The translations under genes were made by a program, and so were the position numbers. From Pseudofabraea citricarpa (lineage: Eukaryota; Ascomycota; Leotiomycetes; Helotiales; Dermateaceae): a stretch of 64,000 nt of DNA. The DNA lies in assembly GCA_029641185.1 (NCBI GenBank), contig JAPWGK010000008.1, forward strand, positions 1,488,001 through 1,552,000, in the 5' to 3' direction. The notes below the pieces were generated by a model. It was not told the origin of the DNA. It searched no databases and worked only from the letters and a program-made list of their open reading frames with translations. Within the stretch, counting starts at the first letter, position 1. Each line of letters opens with the position of its first letter. Positions 1-11,160 of this stretch are shown one piece after another.

Positions 1-1560
1 TAGTTCTAATATTAATCTTATAGTTATTATAAGTTTAAATTTCCTAACTATTAATAATAGCTAGCTTCTTATCTTTATTATTTGTTAGTATTTATTTATA
101 CTTAATAGTAAGACTCTATTATATATAATTTACCTTAGCCCTATTATTAATAAGAGTTTATTTTATCCTCTAGTTTCTATTAGTATTAGTAATCTAGATA
201 AGAATAATTAGTCTTTAGTATATTAGATATTATATTAAGCTTATATAAAGTAGTATTATATTACCCCTAAGACTTAATCTTTTCCTTAGCCTAATCGTTT
301 TAGGTAGTTAAGTTAGGTATAACTTTCTTAATTATACTTATAATATCTTATTATTAAGTTTCTCTTTAGCTTTATATAAGCCTAAGCTAAATACTTAATC
401 TTATTATAATTCTAGTAGATCCTTAAGTTAATACTAGTAATAAACGTATTATTTATTTTATAAGTAGATATTACTCTCTTATTATTATTATTATACTAGT
501 TACTTTATCTAGTATAATTTTAGTTAGGTCGATTCTTATACGAGTTCTTACTAGAGTAATTATAACTAAGTAGTTTATTATTAGATTACCCTAAAGAGAG
601 TTTTTAGGTATTCTTAATTCGGGTTACTAATTATATAAGTCTAATACGAGTTTAAGGCGTTTTATTATATATAATTATACTTATTTTAAGTTCTAATATT
701 AACTTACTATAAAGTATATTCTTCTTATTATAATTATTAGTAATAACTAATTCTAATTTTAAACTATTAAGGTAGCTAGTAAATTTATTAATAAATTACC
801 TAGATCTCTACTAGGCCCGCTTATATTTATTAGTAATATTAAAAGTATAATTACTCTTATCTTATATAAAGTCGAATATTTATTTCTTAAAGCTTTCTTA
901 GTCGAGTATTTTAATACTTATATATTAATTAAGTCGTTTCTACTTTACTACTAAGGCTTTTATAAATATTATTATATAGTAATTAATTCGTATTATATTA
1001 TTAATAAATTAGTTGCTATTATTAATTCTAAACTAAAGTTTTATAGTACTTATAAAGGATTATATTTCCTAAAGGCTTTTACCTTTATAAGTAGGAAGAT
1101 CCTAAAGCTTAATTAATAATCTCTTATTATACTTTTATAGGTATTTCTTTTCTTTCTTCTTATCTTTTATCTTATTAAGTATTCTTTTATAAGTATTATT
1201 ACTCTAAGGTTAAATAAATACTAGTATCTTTCTTATTAGGAGACTTCTTCTCTTATTTATATTACTAAGTAGCCCCCTAAGCTTAGTATCTAAGTATTAT
1301 TACTCTTCTTCTAAATATTATAATTCTTTTATCCTCTTTTCTATAGCTTCCTTTTTCACTTTAATTATAATAAGAGCCTTACGTTTTTGTTTCGTATTTA
1401 CCTTAGTAGTATTAATTTATTATATTAATTCTATAGTCTTCTTATCTTTATTATTACTAGTAGATAAAACTAGGGTAAGGTTATTATTACTTTAGTTTCG
1501 TTCTCTTTCCTTCTTATTACTCGGGTTAATTAATTAAAAATAAGTAATAGCTTAAGATTA
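1..1560 (-). pseudogene. RIP-decayed minus-strand reading frame with charged, coiled-coil-like segment
   Basis: Read on the minus strand from about 1,560 downwards, one frame runs for several hundred codons. Its stops are almost all of the TAA/TAG kind that RIP makes from Gln, Trp or Arg codons. Between about 1,500 and 1,250 it is strongly charged (short pieces such as KKEAIEKRIKEL and KREES are visible), which suggests a coiled coil. A gag-like retrotransposon protein is one possibility, because such N-terminal coiled coils are common there, but I saw no zinc knuckle or other diagnostic motif. The start codon is lost and the frame may run off the window edge. The plus strand is also fairly open here, so the strand call is only moderately supported. 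Confidence 0.35.
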
Positions 1561-3475
1561 GGTAGCTAAGCTATTAACTTTACTTTATAATATTATTTCG
1601 ATTTTAAATTAATTTCGTATTAAGTTCGTATAATTATAATAGGTTATTCTCCTAAGAGATAAAGAGATAAAAAATATAAGGGTAATTATAAGTAGAATAT
1701 TATAATATTATAATATAATTTATCTCTAAGAAAAAAAGAGGAATTTACTCTTAAAATATATATATAAGCTAGACGCGGCCCGATTATTAGGTAATATTAT
1801 AATAATAACACGTATACTAGCTAACTAATTAGTTAGGTAATAGAACTATTATTATAATTTATTTACTTTTATAAAATCTCTACTTTATTTATATAAGTAA
1901 GGTTTAAAACCTAATATCTTTTTATATATTTTAAACGATTATTTATATATAATAAAGGTTCTTATAATAAATTATTTATATAGCTTAGCTTTCTTCTTTA
2001 TAAATTAACTAATAATAATACGAAATTATAGCTTAAGTTCTAAAGGTATACGTATATATACTTTATATTTACCTTTCTTTATCTTATTTCTTAGCTTTAG
2101 TCTTATTTATATTTATTATCTTTTTAATTTTAGTCTAACTTATTATTATTCTTTATAGTTTAAATATTTTAATTAGAGTTACTTTAAGTTATAATATATA
2201 TTTCTACTAGTAAGAGATAATAAGCTTAGTCTTCTATTAAATCTATTTTACCTACTAGTATTCTTCTAAGACTTATTAAGAAGATATTAGTTAAAAAGAT
2301 ATTAGTTAAAGAAATATTTATTAAGGAGATAATATCTTTAAAAGATATAAATAAACCTTTTAATTTAGGTATAAAAATAAGAAGTATATATTTAATCCTT
2401 TTTACTTTTTTTATAAAAAGCTAATATCTTATAATACTACCTAGTACTTAATAAAATTTATTAGATATATAAGTTCCTAGTAAATAATTATTTATTTATT
2501 AAATATTTAAATATTATTAACTTATTTAATACTTAGTCTCTTAACTAGCTTTAGTATTATTACTAGGGTTAAATTTTATCTCTTCTTCTAATATTACTTA
2601 TAATAAAGGTAACCTTTTATAATTTATTTCTTTTACTCTTTTATTTTACTTTTTACTAATAAAAGTATTTTAGCTATAATATCTTTTTCTTTAATTAACC
2701 TAACTATTAATATTACCTTTAACCTAGCTCCTAGTATTATTCTCTTTTATAAATAATATATCTTAACTTAGTCGGTTAAGACTTAAGTTTCGCTTAATTT
2801 TTTAGATATATCTAATTATATTATATTTAATTATAAGCTAAAGAGTATTTATTTATTATTTTATAATAGCTTAGGCTTAGGTATTTAGAGATAAGAGTAA
2901 GCTAAGAAGAATTAATATCTTATAACTAAGAATAACCCTTAGAAACCTCCTTTTAGTATATAATATATTAGGAAAATTATTTACTTTAGTTTAGGTAAAT
3001 CTTTCTCTTATAATATAAAAGGAAAATTAACCTAGATTATAATAATTAAGGTTAATCGAAATATATAGCTTATATTATATTAACTTTTTAAGACTTCTTT
3101 TATCTTAGGTAAAGTTAACTAATAAGATTTTAGCTAAGGTAACTAAGATAATATAAAAAGAAAGAATAACTTCTAAGGATTCTAGGATCTTATAATTATA
3201 CTTATATAATAATAAGAACGATATATAACTTAAGACGAATATATATTTAATTTATTTTATTATAAGTATAATTATTATTATATAATTATTTCTATAAACT
3301 TATAGTTTTTTAAAATTATATATTAGCCTAATATAACTAATAGATTTATTAAGAGTAAAGAAATTATCTCTAGAATTAAATATAAGTTTAGTAAGATTTA
3401 CTTACTCTAAGAAATTAAATCTTAGGTATAAATTCTAATTATTTTATCTAAGCGTTATTATTAAGAATAAGAAGA
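1561..3475. other. AT-rich RIP-mutated DNA, no assignable gene
   Basis: No recognisable protein motif, RNA gene or tandem array was found on either strand. Composition matches the rest of the window, with CpA and TpG almost absent. It probably derives from repeats too decayed to classify by eye. Confidence 0.5.
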
Positions 3476-3477
3476 AG

Positions 3478-3525
3478 AGAGGATAAGGGGGGGGGAGGGA
3501 GGAGGGGGAGGGGAGAGGGAGTTAA
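3478..3525 (+). other. G-rich homopurine tract, potential G-quadruplex
   Basis: A run of about 45 bases made only of G and A, with a stretch of nine consecutive G followed by further G3-G5 runs separated by single or few A. It is the most GC-rich spot in the window and stands alone in AT-rich DNA. At least four runs of three or more G lie on the plus strand, which satisfies the usual G-quadruplex pattern. A pure purine strand contains neither CpA nor TpG, so RIP cannot touch it; that may explain its survival. Confidence 0.75.
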
Positions 3526-3589
3526 TTAAATATTTTTAATTATATATAAATATATCTTTTACTTTTATTTTTATCTTAATTTACCTCTT

Positions 3590-3960
3590 AGAACGAGGCA
3601 CGAAATAAGGAAGGTTTTATCTCTTATATCTCTTAGAATAAGAAATAAAATAAGAAGAAATTTATCTCTTAGAATAAGGAACGAAATAAAAAGAAATTTA
3701 AGATATATATAATAAGAGAGAAAACTAGAAAAGTTTATATTAGTCGGGTAGCCTCTAATTAATCCTTTTAGCGTACGTTCTAGTTAGTTAATATTCTAGC
3801 TTTTAGTTAATTAATATTTTAGCTTTTAGTTAATTAGAATTTTATCTTTTAGTTAGTTAATATTCTAGCTTTTAGTTAACTAAAATTACTTAAATCTTAT
3901 CTTCTAGTTAGTTATTTTCTAGCTTCTAGTTAGCTAAATTTTCCTTAATCTTATATTTTT
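3590..3960. repeat. Degenerate short tandem repeats
   Basis: Two adjacent arrays. At about 3,590-3,700 a motif containing ctcttagaataag-like sequence recurs about three times, each followed by a purine-rich stretch. At about 3,780-3,950 a unit of roughly 30 bp built on 'agcttttagttaattaatatt' variants recurs about five times. Copies differ mainly by C/T and G/A changes. No coding potential is apparent. Confidence 0.6.
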
Positions 3961-4029
3961 CCTATTAACTTCTTGAAAAATTAAATATTAAAAGAAATAA
4001 ACTAGAAATTATAAAAAGACGTATTTTTA

Positions 4030-5100
4030 GTATTAAACTTATAATAATTAAATTAAATATTTAATAATAATAAAAAGGTTTAAGAGAATTAAAGAAATTT
4101 AAAAAAAGATATTTAGATTTATAAGAATTATTAGAATATAAGATCCCTTAAAATATAATATTAGTAGATAAGAACGATTTACTAAGGATAATCCTAAAGG
4201 TAAACTTCTTAGTAGTAAAGATTATAATAAAAAGGTCTTAAAATTTTATAAAATTTTCGATTATAAGATAAAAAAGAAACGAGAGATTACTTATAAAATA
4301 ATAAAAGTAACCGAAAAAGGTAATTATACTAAAAAGCTTCTTATAATATATTATATTTTATATATATTATATTCTTAAATAAGTAATATTACTAAGATAA
4401 AAGATCTTATAAAACTTAATAAACTTAGGTTATACCTAAAAGCTAAGATTCTTATTAGCTAGAAACCGTATAAGAAATACGATTTATTTTAGTAATACTT
4501 AAATAAAATAATAGGTATTAGTTTTAATTTTTATTATTTAAAAAACCTAAGTAAAATTAAAAAAGTTTAAAAGACTAATAATAATAATAATATATTTTTA
4601 AGGGATTTACTAGATATTACTAATAAAAAGAAGAAACCGAATTCTTTAGACTAAAGAGAAAGATAAAGTTTATAGTTATAAGAGAATAAGTTATAGCTAA
4701 ATTAGCTAAATTAAGTAAAATAACTACTAAGAAGTAGAGAAGCAAAGGAAATAATTATAAATTAGAAGACTTAGATAATAGCTTTAAGTATATAATATCT
4801 CGTATACTAAAAAAAGTTAATTACTTAAAGAAAGAGCTTTATTATAGAACTTTTAATCTCTTTAAGAATTCTTAAACGATTATTATAATTATTTTACCTA
4901 AAAAAAATAATATTATCTTTAAATTAAGTTAAAATAAAAGATCGTATATTACTAGTATATTTAATCTTTATTATATACTTAAAGAATAAGAAGAAGAAGA
5001 ATAATAATTTAAGAAGAATTTAGTATATTTCTTTACTAAAATTATTAGTAAAATAAGCTAAAGTTAAGACTAAAGCTAATAAAAAGATAATCTAAGTATA
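4030..5100 (+). pseudogene. RIP-decayed reading frame, unrecognised protein
   Basis: A plus-strand frame (codon phase of position 4,197) stays open for about 60 codons from 4,197 and then continues with only RIP-type stops to about 5,050. It is lysine-rich, with recognisable short pieces such as DNPKGKLLSSKDYNKK near 4,197-4,245 and KPYKKYDLF near 4,464. Open length and codon-like composition suggest former coding sequence. I could not match it to a transposase, reverse transcriptase or gag family. The ATG is lost and the boundaries are approximate. Confidence 0.4.
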
Positions 5101-5126
5101 TAATAAAAAGAATTATAAATCTTAAG

Positions 5127-5334
5127 CTCTAGTAGATAAGCTTCTTAAATATCTTATTATAACTAAGTAATATCTTAAAAGTATTAATATTATCTTACTA
5201 TAAACTACTAGAATTCTTAGCTTTTAGTATATTCTAATAAATAAACTTCTTAAATACCTTATTATAATTAAGTAGTATCTTAAAAGTATTAGTATTATCT
5301 TATTATAAACTACTAGAATTCCTAGCTTTTAGTA
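5127..5334. repeat. Tandem duplication, 105-bp unit, two copies
   Basis: The segment starting near 5,141 (cttcttaaatatcttattat) recurs from 5,246 with the same order of motifs, ending each time in an agcttttagtat-like stretch. Differences between copies are almost all transitions, as expected after RIP. Confidence 0.75.
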
Positions 5335-5482
5335 TATATATAATATATAAGTATATATATAATATATAAGTATATATATAATATATAAGTATATATATAT
5401 ATAAGTATATATATATATAAGTATATATATAATATATAAGTATATATATAATATATAAGTATATATATAATATATAAGTAGA
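5333..5482. repeat. AT minisatellite, 17-bp unit (tatataatatataagta)
   Basis: About eight to nine head-to-tail copies of a 17-bp unit, two of them shortened by loss of an internal 'ata'. It directly follows the 105-bp duplication. No coding potential. Confidence 0.85.
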
Positions 5483-5639
5483 TATATATCTTTTATTCTC
5501 TTTATACTTAAAAGTCGTATTATTATAATAAATTTAATATAAGTCGTTTTATTATAAATAAGTAGACTTCTAAGTCTTAGGAGAAAAAATTAACTTACTA
5601 TTACTTATAAAGCTTTCTTTAGTCTTAATATCTTCTTCG

Positions 5640-6025
5640 AACCGATTTTTCCTATAAAGATATAATAAGAAGGTTTTAGGTTATAATAAAATAAGTTATA
5701 GCTACTAAGGAATATCTAATTTTTCTTATAAAATATAATAAGAGGATTTTAGGTTATAATAAAATAAGTTATAACTACTAAGAAAAGTCTGATTCTTCTT
5801 ATAAAGATATAATAAGAGGGTTTTAAGTTATAATAAAATAAGTTATAGCTATTAAGAAATATCTAATTCTTCTTATAAAGATATAATAAGAGGGTTTTAG
5901 ATTATAATAAAATAAGTTATAACTACTAAGGAACGTTTAATTCTTCTTATAAAGATATAATAAGAGGATTTTAGGTTATAATAAAATAAGTTATAATTAC
6001 TAAGGAACGTTTAATTCTTCTTATA
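5640..6025. repeat. Tandem array, 74-bp unit, five copies
   Basis: The core 'ttataataaaataagttata' recurs with starts at 5,681, 5,754, 5,828, 5,902 and 5,976, giving a regular spacing of 73-74 bp. Each unit also holds a cttcttataaagatataataaga stretch. Copies differ mostly at C/T and G/A positions. The last copy runs into unrelated sequence near 6,025. Confidence 0.85.
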
Positions 6026-6059
6026 TATTAGCTAATATTAAAGCTATTAGCTCTTAATT

Positions 6060-6610
6060 TTTTTAACTAACGTATTATAATATTATTAAATACTAGTTTA
6101 TTATTCTAATTAAACGTCTAGGGTATATTATATAATAAAATTTAAGAGTTAAATTTTATTACGTAATATATTAAATACTAGTTTATTATTTATATTAGTT
6201 TATTATTCTAATTAAACGTCTAAGGTACGTTATATAATAAAATTTAAGGGTTAAATTTCGTTACGTAATATATTAAATACTAGTTTATTATTTATACTAG
6301 TTTATTACTTAAATTAAAGGTCTAGGGTATATTATATAATAAAATTTAAGCCTTAAATTTTATTATATAATATATTAAATACTAGTTTACTATTTATACT
6401 AATTTATTATTACTTAAATTAAAGGTTTAGGTATATTATATAATAAAATTTAAGGGTTAAATTCGTTATATAATATACTAAATATTAGTTTACTACTAAT
6501 ATTAGTTTACTACTAAATACTAGTTTACTACTAAATACTAGTTTACTACTAAATACTTAGTTACTACTTAATTAAAGGTCTAGGATATATTATATAATAA
6601 AATTTTAGGA
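6060..6610. repeat. Complex array of palindrome-containing repeats
   Basis: Units of about 100-115 bp alternate an 'aatactagtttattattta' stretch with a 48-bp near-perfect palindrome centred on aatttaa-NNN-ttaaatt. Full palindromes lie at about 6,124-6,172, 6,226-6,273, 6,328-6,376 and 6,431-6,479, with a half copy at 6,587-6,606. The arms differ mainly where tacgta in one copy is tatata in another, which is what C-to-T change at CpG on both strands would give. Confidence 0.8.
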
Positions 6611-6748
6611 TTTCTATCTTATTATTTAATATTAATCTTTTATAACTAATAAACCTTATATCTAGTTTTACTCTAGATAGCTAGTAATAAAAAGAAACAA
6701 GAGGCGAGGAGACGCTTATATAAGCTATTTAGGGATATATAAAACTAT

Positions 6749-6953
6749 TTAGTTATTATTCTAATTTTAGTTATTATTTTAATTTTAGTTATTATTCTAA
6801 TTTTATTATTAGTTATTATTCTAATTTTAGTTATTATTCTAATTTTAGTTATTATTCTAATTTTAGTTATTATTCTAATTTTAGTTATTATTCTAATTTT
6901 AGTTATTATTCTAATTTTAGTTATTATTCTAATTTTAGTTATTATTATAATTT
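6749..6953. repeat. Minisatellite, 18-bp unit (ttagttattattctaatt)
   Basis: About eleven near-identical head-to-tail copies. Because the unit is a multiple of three and lacks stops on the minus strand, it creates an 89-codon ATG-started frame at 6,745-7,014 (minus) reading a repeated ITKIRI motif. That frame has no non-repetitive domain and ends when the array ends, so I treat it as an artefact of the repeat and not as a gene. Confidence 0.9.
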
Positions 6954-7019
6954 TTATAATTATTATAATAAATAAAATAACTTTTAAAATACCTCTTACT
7001 ATAAATAAGTACAACTTCT

Positions 7020-7490
7020 AAGTTTTTAGATAAATAATTAGCTTATAATTAAATAAATATCTTACTATAAATAAGTAGACTTTTAACTCTTTATAAAAAT
7101 AATTATCTTATTATTTAATAGAATTCTTCTTATATATTAGCTAGAATTAAAGCTATTAACCCTTAAGTTTTATTATATTACGTACTTAGTATTACTAAAT
7201 ACTAGTTTATTATTAAGTTAAGGTCTAGGTATATTACGTAATAAAATTTAAGGGTTAAATTTTTTATAATATACAATATTGTTATATTTATATTATATTA
7301 CTATTAATATTACGCTAATTTATATATTCTAAATTGTCTATTATTTATACTAGTTTATTATTAAAATTAAGGTCTAGAGTATATTATATAATAAAATTTA
7401 AGCCTTAAATTTTATTATATAATATACTTTAGACTAAAATTAAGCTAGAAATCCTATAATTTTATTATATAATATACTTTAAAAATATAT
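7020..7490. repeat. Further copies of the 48-bp palindrome repeat
   Basis: After the 18-bp array the same palindrome reappears at about 7,229-7,275 and 7,381-7,428, with a half copy near 7,455-7,483, again next to actagtttattatta motifs. The centre is ggg in some copies and gcc in others. This shows that the palindrome belongs to a repeat that extends over about 1.4 kb. Confidence 0.7.
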
Positions 7491-10400
7491 TAAAATATTT
7501 ATAAGAAGTTACCTAAGAACTTTAGGAATATATAAAGATAAAAGTCTTATAATAATATTTACTAAAAAGTTTAAACTTATTAACTTTAATAATAGAAAGA
7601 ATAAAGAAATATTATTATTTATATTTAGATTTTTTTTTTATAGATTTATAAATTTATTTAGGTTAAAATTATTAGTTAAAGAAATCCTAACTTATTATTT
7701 TACTAGTAATTTATAGTATAAATCTATATATTTTAATTAATTTTCTTAGTTATTTTTCTTTTCCTTAATTTCCTAATATTATTAAACTTTAAACCTAAAA
7801 GTACTTAGAGTTATTTTATTATCTTCTTTATATTAAATTTAATTATTATAATCTTATTTTTAATAGTAATTACTAAGATTATATATTCTCTATTATCCTT
7901 ATAATTCTTAGCCTAATTCTTAATTACTTTTTAATTAAACTTATAATAATTAAGATCTTTTATAATCTTAATATTACTTAAACTATAAACCTAGTATTTT
8001 ATTATAATTAATTTAATTAGATATATAATAGATTATATAATAAGGTCGAAGATAGTCTTATTAAATTTATCTAATAATATAATTTAGAGTATAATATAAC
8101 CTTAAAAAATTTATTAGAAAAACTAACTAAAAGACGAATATACTAACTAGTAACTTTAATATTATATTTATATATTACGCTAATACTCTTTTTACTTAAA
8201 AGAAAGTTAAAATTAATATAATCTAGATTATTATATCTTAATCTTAATATCTAAAAAAGATTAATAAAAGATCGTATAATAAAGTAAAAAAAGAAAAATT
8301 TCTTTAACTTATTTTAAAAAAAAAGTTTAGTTTAATAATAAAGTCTTAATAAAAATAAGTTTTATAGTAATAAATTAGACTTTTTTAGAGAATAAGCTAT
8401 TAGAATTATCTTTATAATTAAAATCTAGAGAAGAAAACTTACTTAGATTATTTTATAATAAGATCTATAAATTATTTATAAAAAATAATTAGTTAACTAA
8501 TATATAAGAAGAGATATAAGAATAAGTAATAAGATAAAAAGAGAATAAAAGAGAAGAAAAATAAAAGAATATTAAGAGGTAATAAAAATTTATATTTATT
8601 ATTTATAAGATTATTCTTATTAAAAGAGAGAAAAGATAAGTTAATACATGTAAATATAATTAGTAAAATAAAGAAGAAATCTATTAAGATACGTAGATAT
8701 TTTTATTAGAGAGAAAGAAAGGTTAACTAATATATATAAATATTTATATTTAGATAGTAATTTAAGTAATATACTAGTTAAGTTACCTAAGATACGTGTA
8801 CTAGCTAAATCTACTAGTTATTCTTAGTAGGTATAAATCCTAGAAATAATACTTATAAGAATATAAATTTTTAATAAAAGAAAATTAATTTTAGAATATA
8901 TTTATAAAAGGTTTTTTTTTATTATTTCTAATAATCTTAAGATAATATATTATTATAAATTATTCTCTTATTTAGCTTTTTATAAGCTTTTTAAATTTAG
9001 AGAATTTTAATTCTTAATAAAGATAAATTAAAAATATTATTATATACTTAAATTCTAGTATAAACTTATATTTTATAATTATTAGTAATAATCTTTTTTA
9101 CCTAGATTAATTTCCTTCCTAGTTACTTATATAAATAAAAAATATCTAGAGATATAATAATATCCTTTTAATATTAAATTTTACTAGAATTATACTTTAA
9201 TATAATATTTTTATAAGATCTATATACTTATTATCTCCTAAAAGATTCTTAACCTAATTACTAAGAATCTTTAATAATACTAAGAATTCCTTTTTATTAT
9301 TTTTATTTATTTTACTTTTTTTAATTCTAACCTAGAATTTATTAATAAATAATAGAATTAGCTTAATATTTAAGCTAATTCTTAGGTCTAAGCTAGCGTT
9401 TCTTTTAAAAATTCGAAGTAACTAAATTTCTAATATTATAAGACCTAAAATTATTAGAAAAACTATAAAAAAAACAGGTTACTAACTTATAATTATAATA
9501 TTATAATTAAAAGTATATTTTACTCTTTTATTAGCTTCCTTAATATTCTTATAAATATTATAGTTAATAATATACTCTTAGTCTAATATTTATAAAAGAT
9601 TAGTAGAATATTAAGTAATAAAGTAAAAGAAAGTAAGAATCTTTAACTTACTTTAAAGAAAAAGGTTATTTTAATAGTAAAATCTTAATAAAATTAAGTT
9701 TTATAATAATAAATTAGATTTTTTTAGAAAATAAGTTATTAGGATAATCTTAAAAGTTAAAATTAATTAAAGGAAACTTACTTAGTAGATTTTAGATTAA
9801 GATAATATAATAATTTATAAAAGATAATAACTTTTATAAAAAATACTAAGTTAGATAAAAAGTAAAAGAAAGAGGAAATAAAAAAAGAAAAAAATATAAT
9901 AAAATATCTAGAGAAAATATAATAGAATTACTTACTTATCTTTATTATTATTATTAAGAGAAAGGTTAATCTTAGAATTAAGATTTATATAAAAAGAAAG
10001 GTTAATATCTTTTTATTAAGTAATAAATAATCTTTATCTTTTCTATTAGTTACTCTTAATCTTAGGATATATTATTTCTAAAAAAGAATTATTAATTCTT
10101 CTTATATTCCTTTGTTTTTAGAATATTAAATTCTTTTAGTTTATATCCTAGCTTCTAATAATATTAAATAATTAAATAAATTAGAATTAATTAAATTTAA
10201 CTAGTTATATTTAAATATCTTCTTTATTTATATTACCTAATAATTAGATATTCTCTTATTATATATTAGCTAATATTAAATTTTAATATTATATAATTTA
10301 AATTAGTTATTTAAATATTTTAGTTTAATAAAGTATTATATATTATATTAAGTAAAAAGCTCCTAATAAATAAGCGTTTATTATAGTTATAAGCTAGGCT

Positions 10401-11160
10401 AGTCTAATAATATAATAGTAAAATATCCTACTAATTATAATTTCTAATAATTAAAATTATAAAAAAATAAATATTTCTTAATATTTAGCTTTTATAAAGG
10501 TTTACTTATAATAAGTAATCGAAGATTTCTATAAGGTAACTAGAATACTAGATATCTACTAAGATAAAAATAAAATTAGCTTTATTAATATTATAAATAT
10601 TAGGAGAGAGGTTATAAAAAATTAAAGGGAATATAATAACTAGGAGGAAATTATAATCCTAGTATTCTAAAATATAATAGTTATAGTAAAATATAAGCAA
10701 ATTATAGCCTTTATATAATTTTAATAAAAACCGAAGATAATTATATAATTAGGTTATAAGAGGGTATAAAATAAAAATAATCGATAATTTCTTTTTTTTT
10801 TTAGGTATATTCTAAGAGATTAATTTAGCTAAAAATTAACCTTTATATATTTATAAATCGATATTATTAATAAAAGAATTATACTAACTCTTATTAAAAT
10901 ACTTTGTATTAAAGAGTATATTATATTTATATACTTATAGATTAGTTATTATTTATTATAAAAAGAATATATTATTTTTTTTCCTTTTTCGCCCCTAAAT
11001 TTAACTAAGTTTAGAATATTATAATAAAAGAATAAATATTCTAAATCTTAGGCTACTTTATAATAGCTTATAAAAGGAACCTTTATTAATAATTAATAAT
11101 ATAAATCTTAATTATCTCTTAAAAAAACGTTTTACTAGTATTTTTTCTTAATAAAACTAA
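7491..11160. other. AT-rich RIP-mutated DNA with a diverged direct duplication
   Basis: No protein family was recognised. A segment at about 8,230-8,460 recurs in the same orientation at about 9,585-9,800. Shared landmarks are a tttctttaacttattttaaa-like stretch, then aagtcttaataaaa, then ataagttttatag/aataataaattagactttttta, then gaaaacttacttag. The copies are 1.35 kb apart and carry indels as well as transitions. They could be remnants of a duplicated element, but I could not define termini. The rest of the interval shows nothing assignable. Confidence 0.55.

Noticed and set aside
1..1560. Plus-strand open frame over the same interval
   Set aside because: It is also fairly open, but its residues are mostly Leu, Ile and Ser, as expected from the complement of a Lys/Glu/Asn-rich coding strand, so the minus strand was preferred.
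6745..7014. 89-codon ATG-started minus-strand ORF
   Set aside because: It is the translation of the 18-bp minisatellite plus short flanks. No non-repetitive domain, and open only because the unit is a multiple of three without a stop.
8640..8660. Surviving ATG with CpA (near 8,647) as a real start codon
   Set aside because: Stops follow quickly in that frame and no coding motif lies downstream; more likely a chance RIP escapee.
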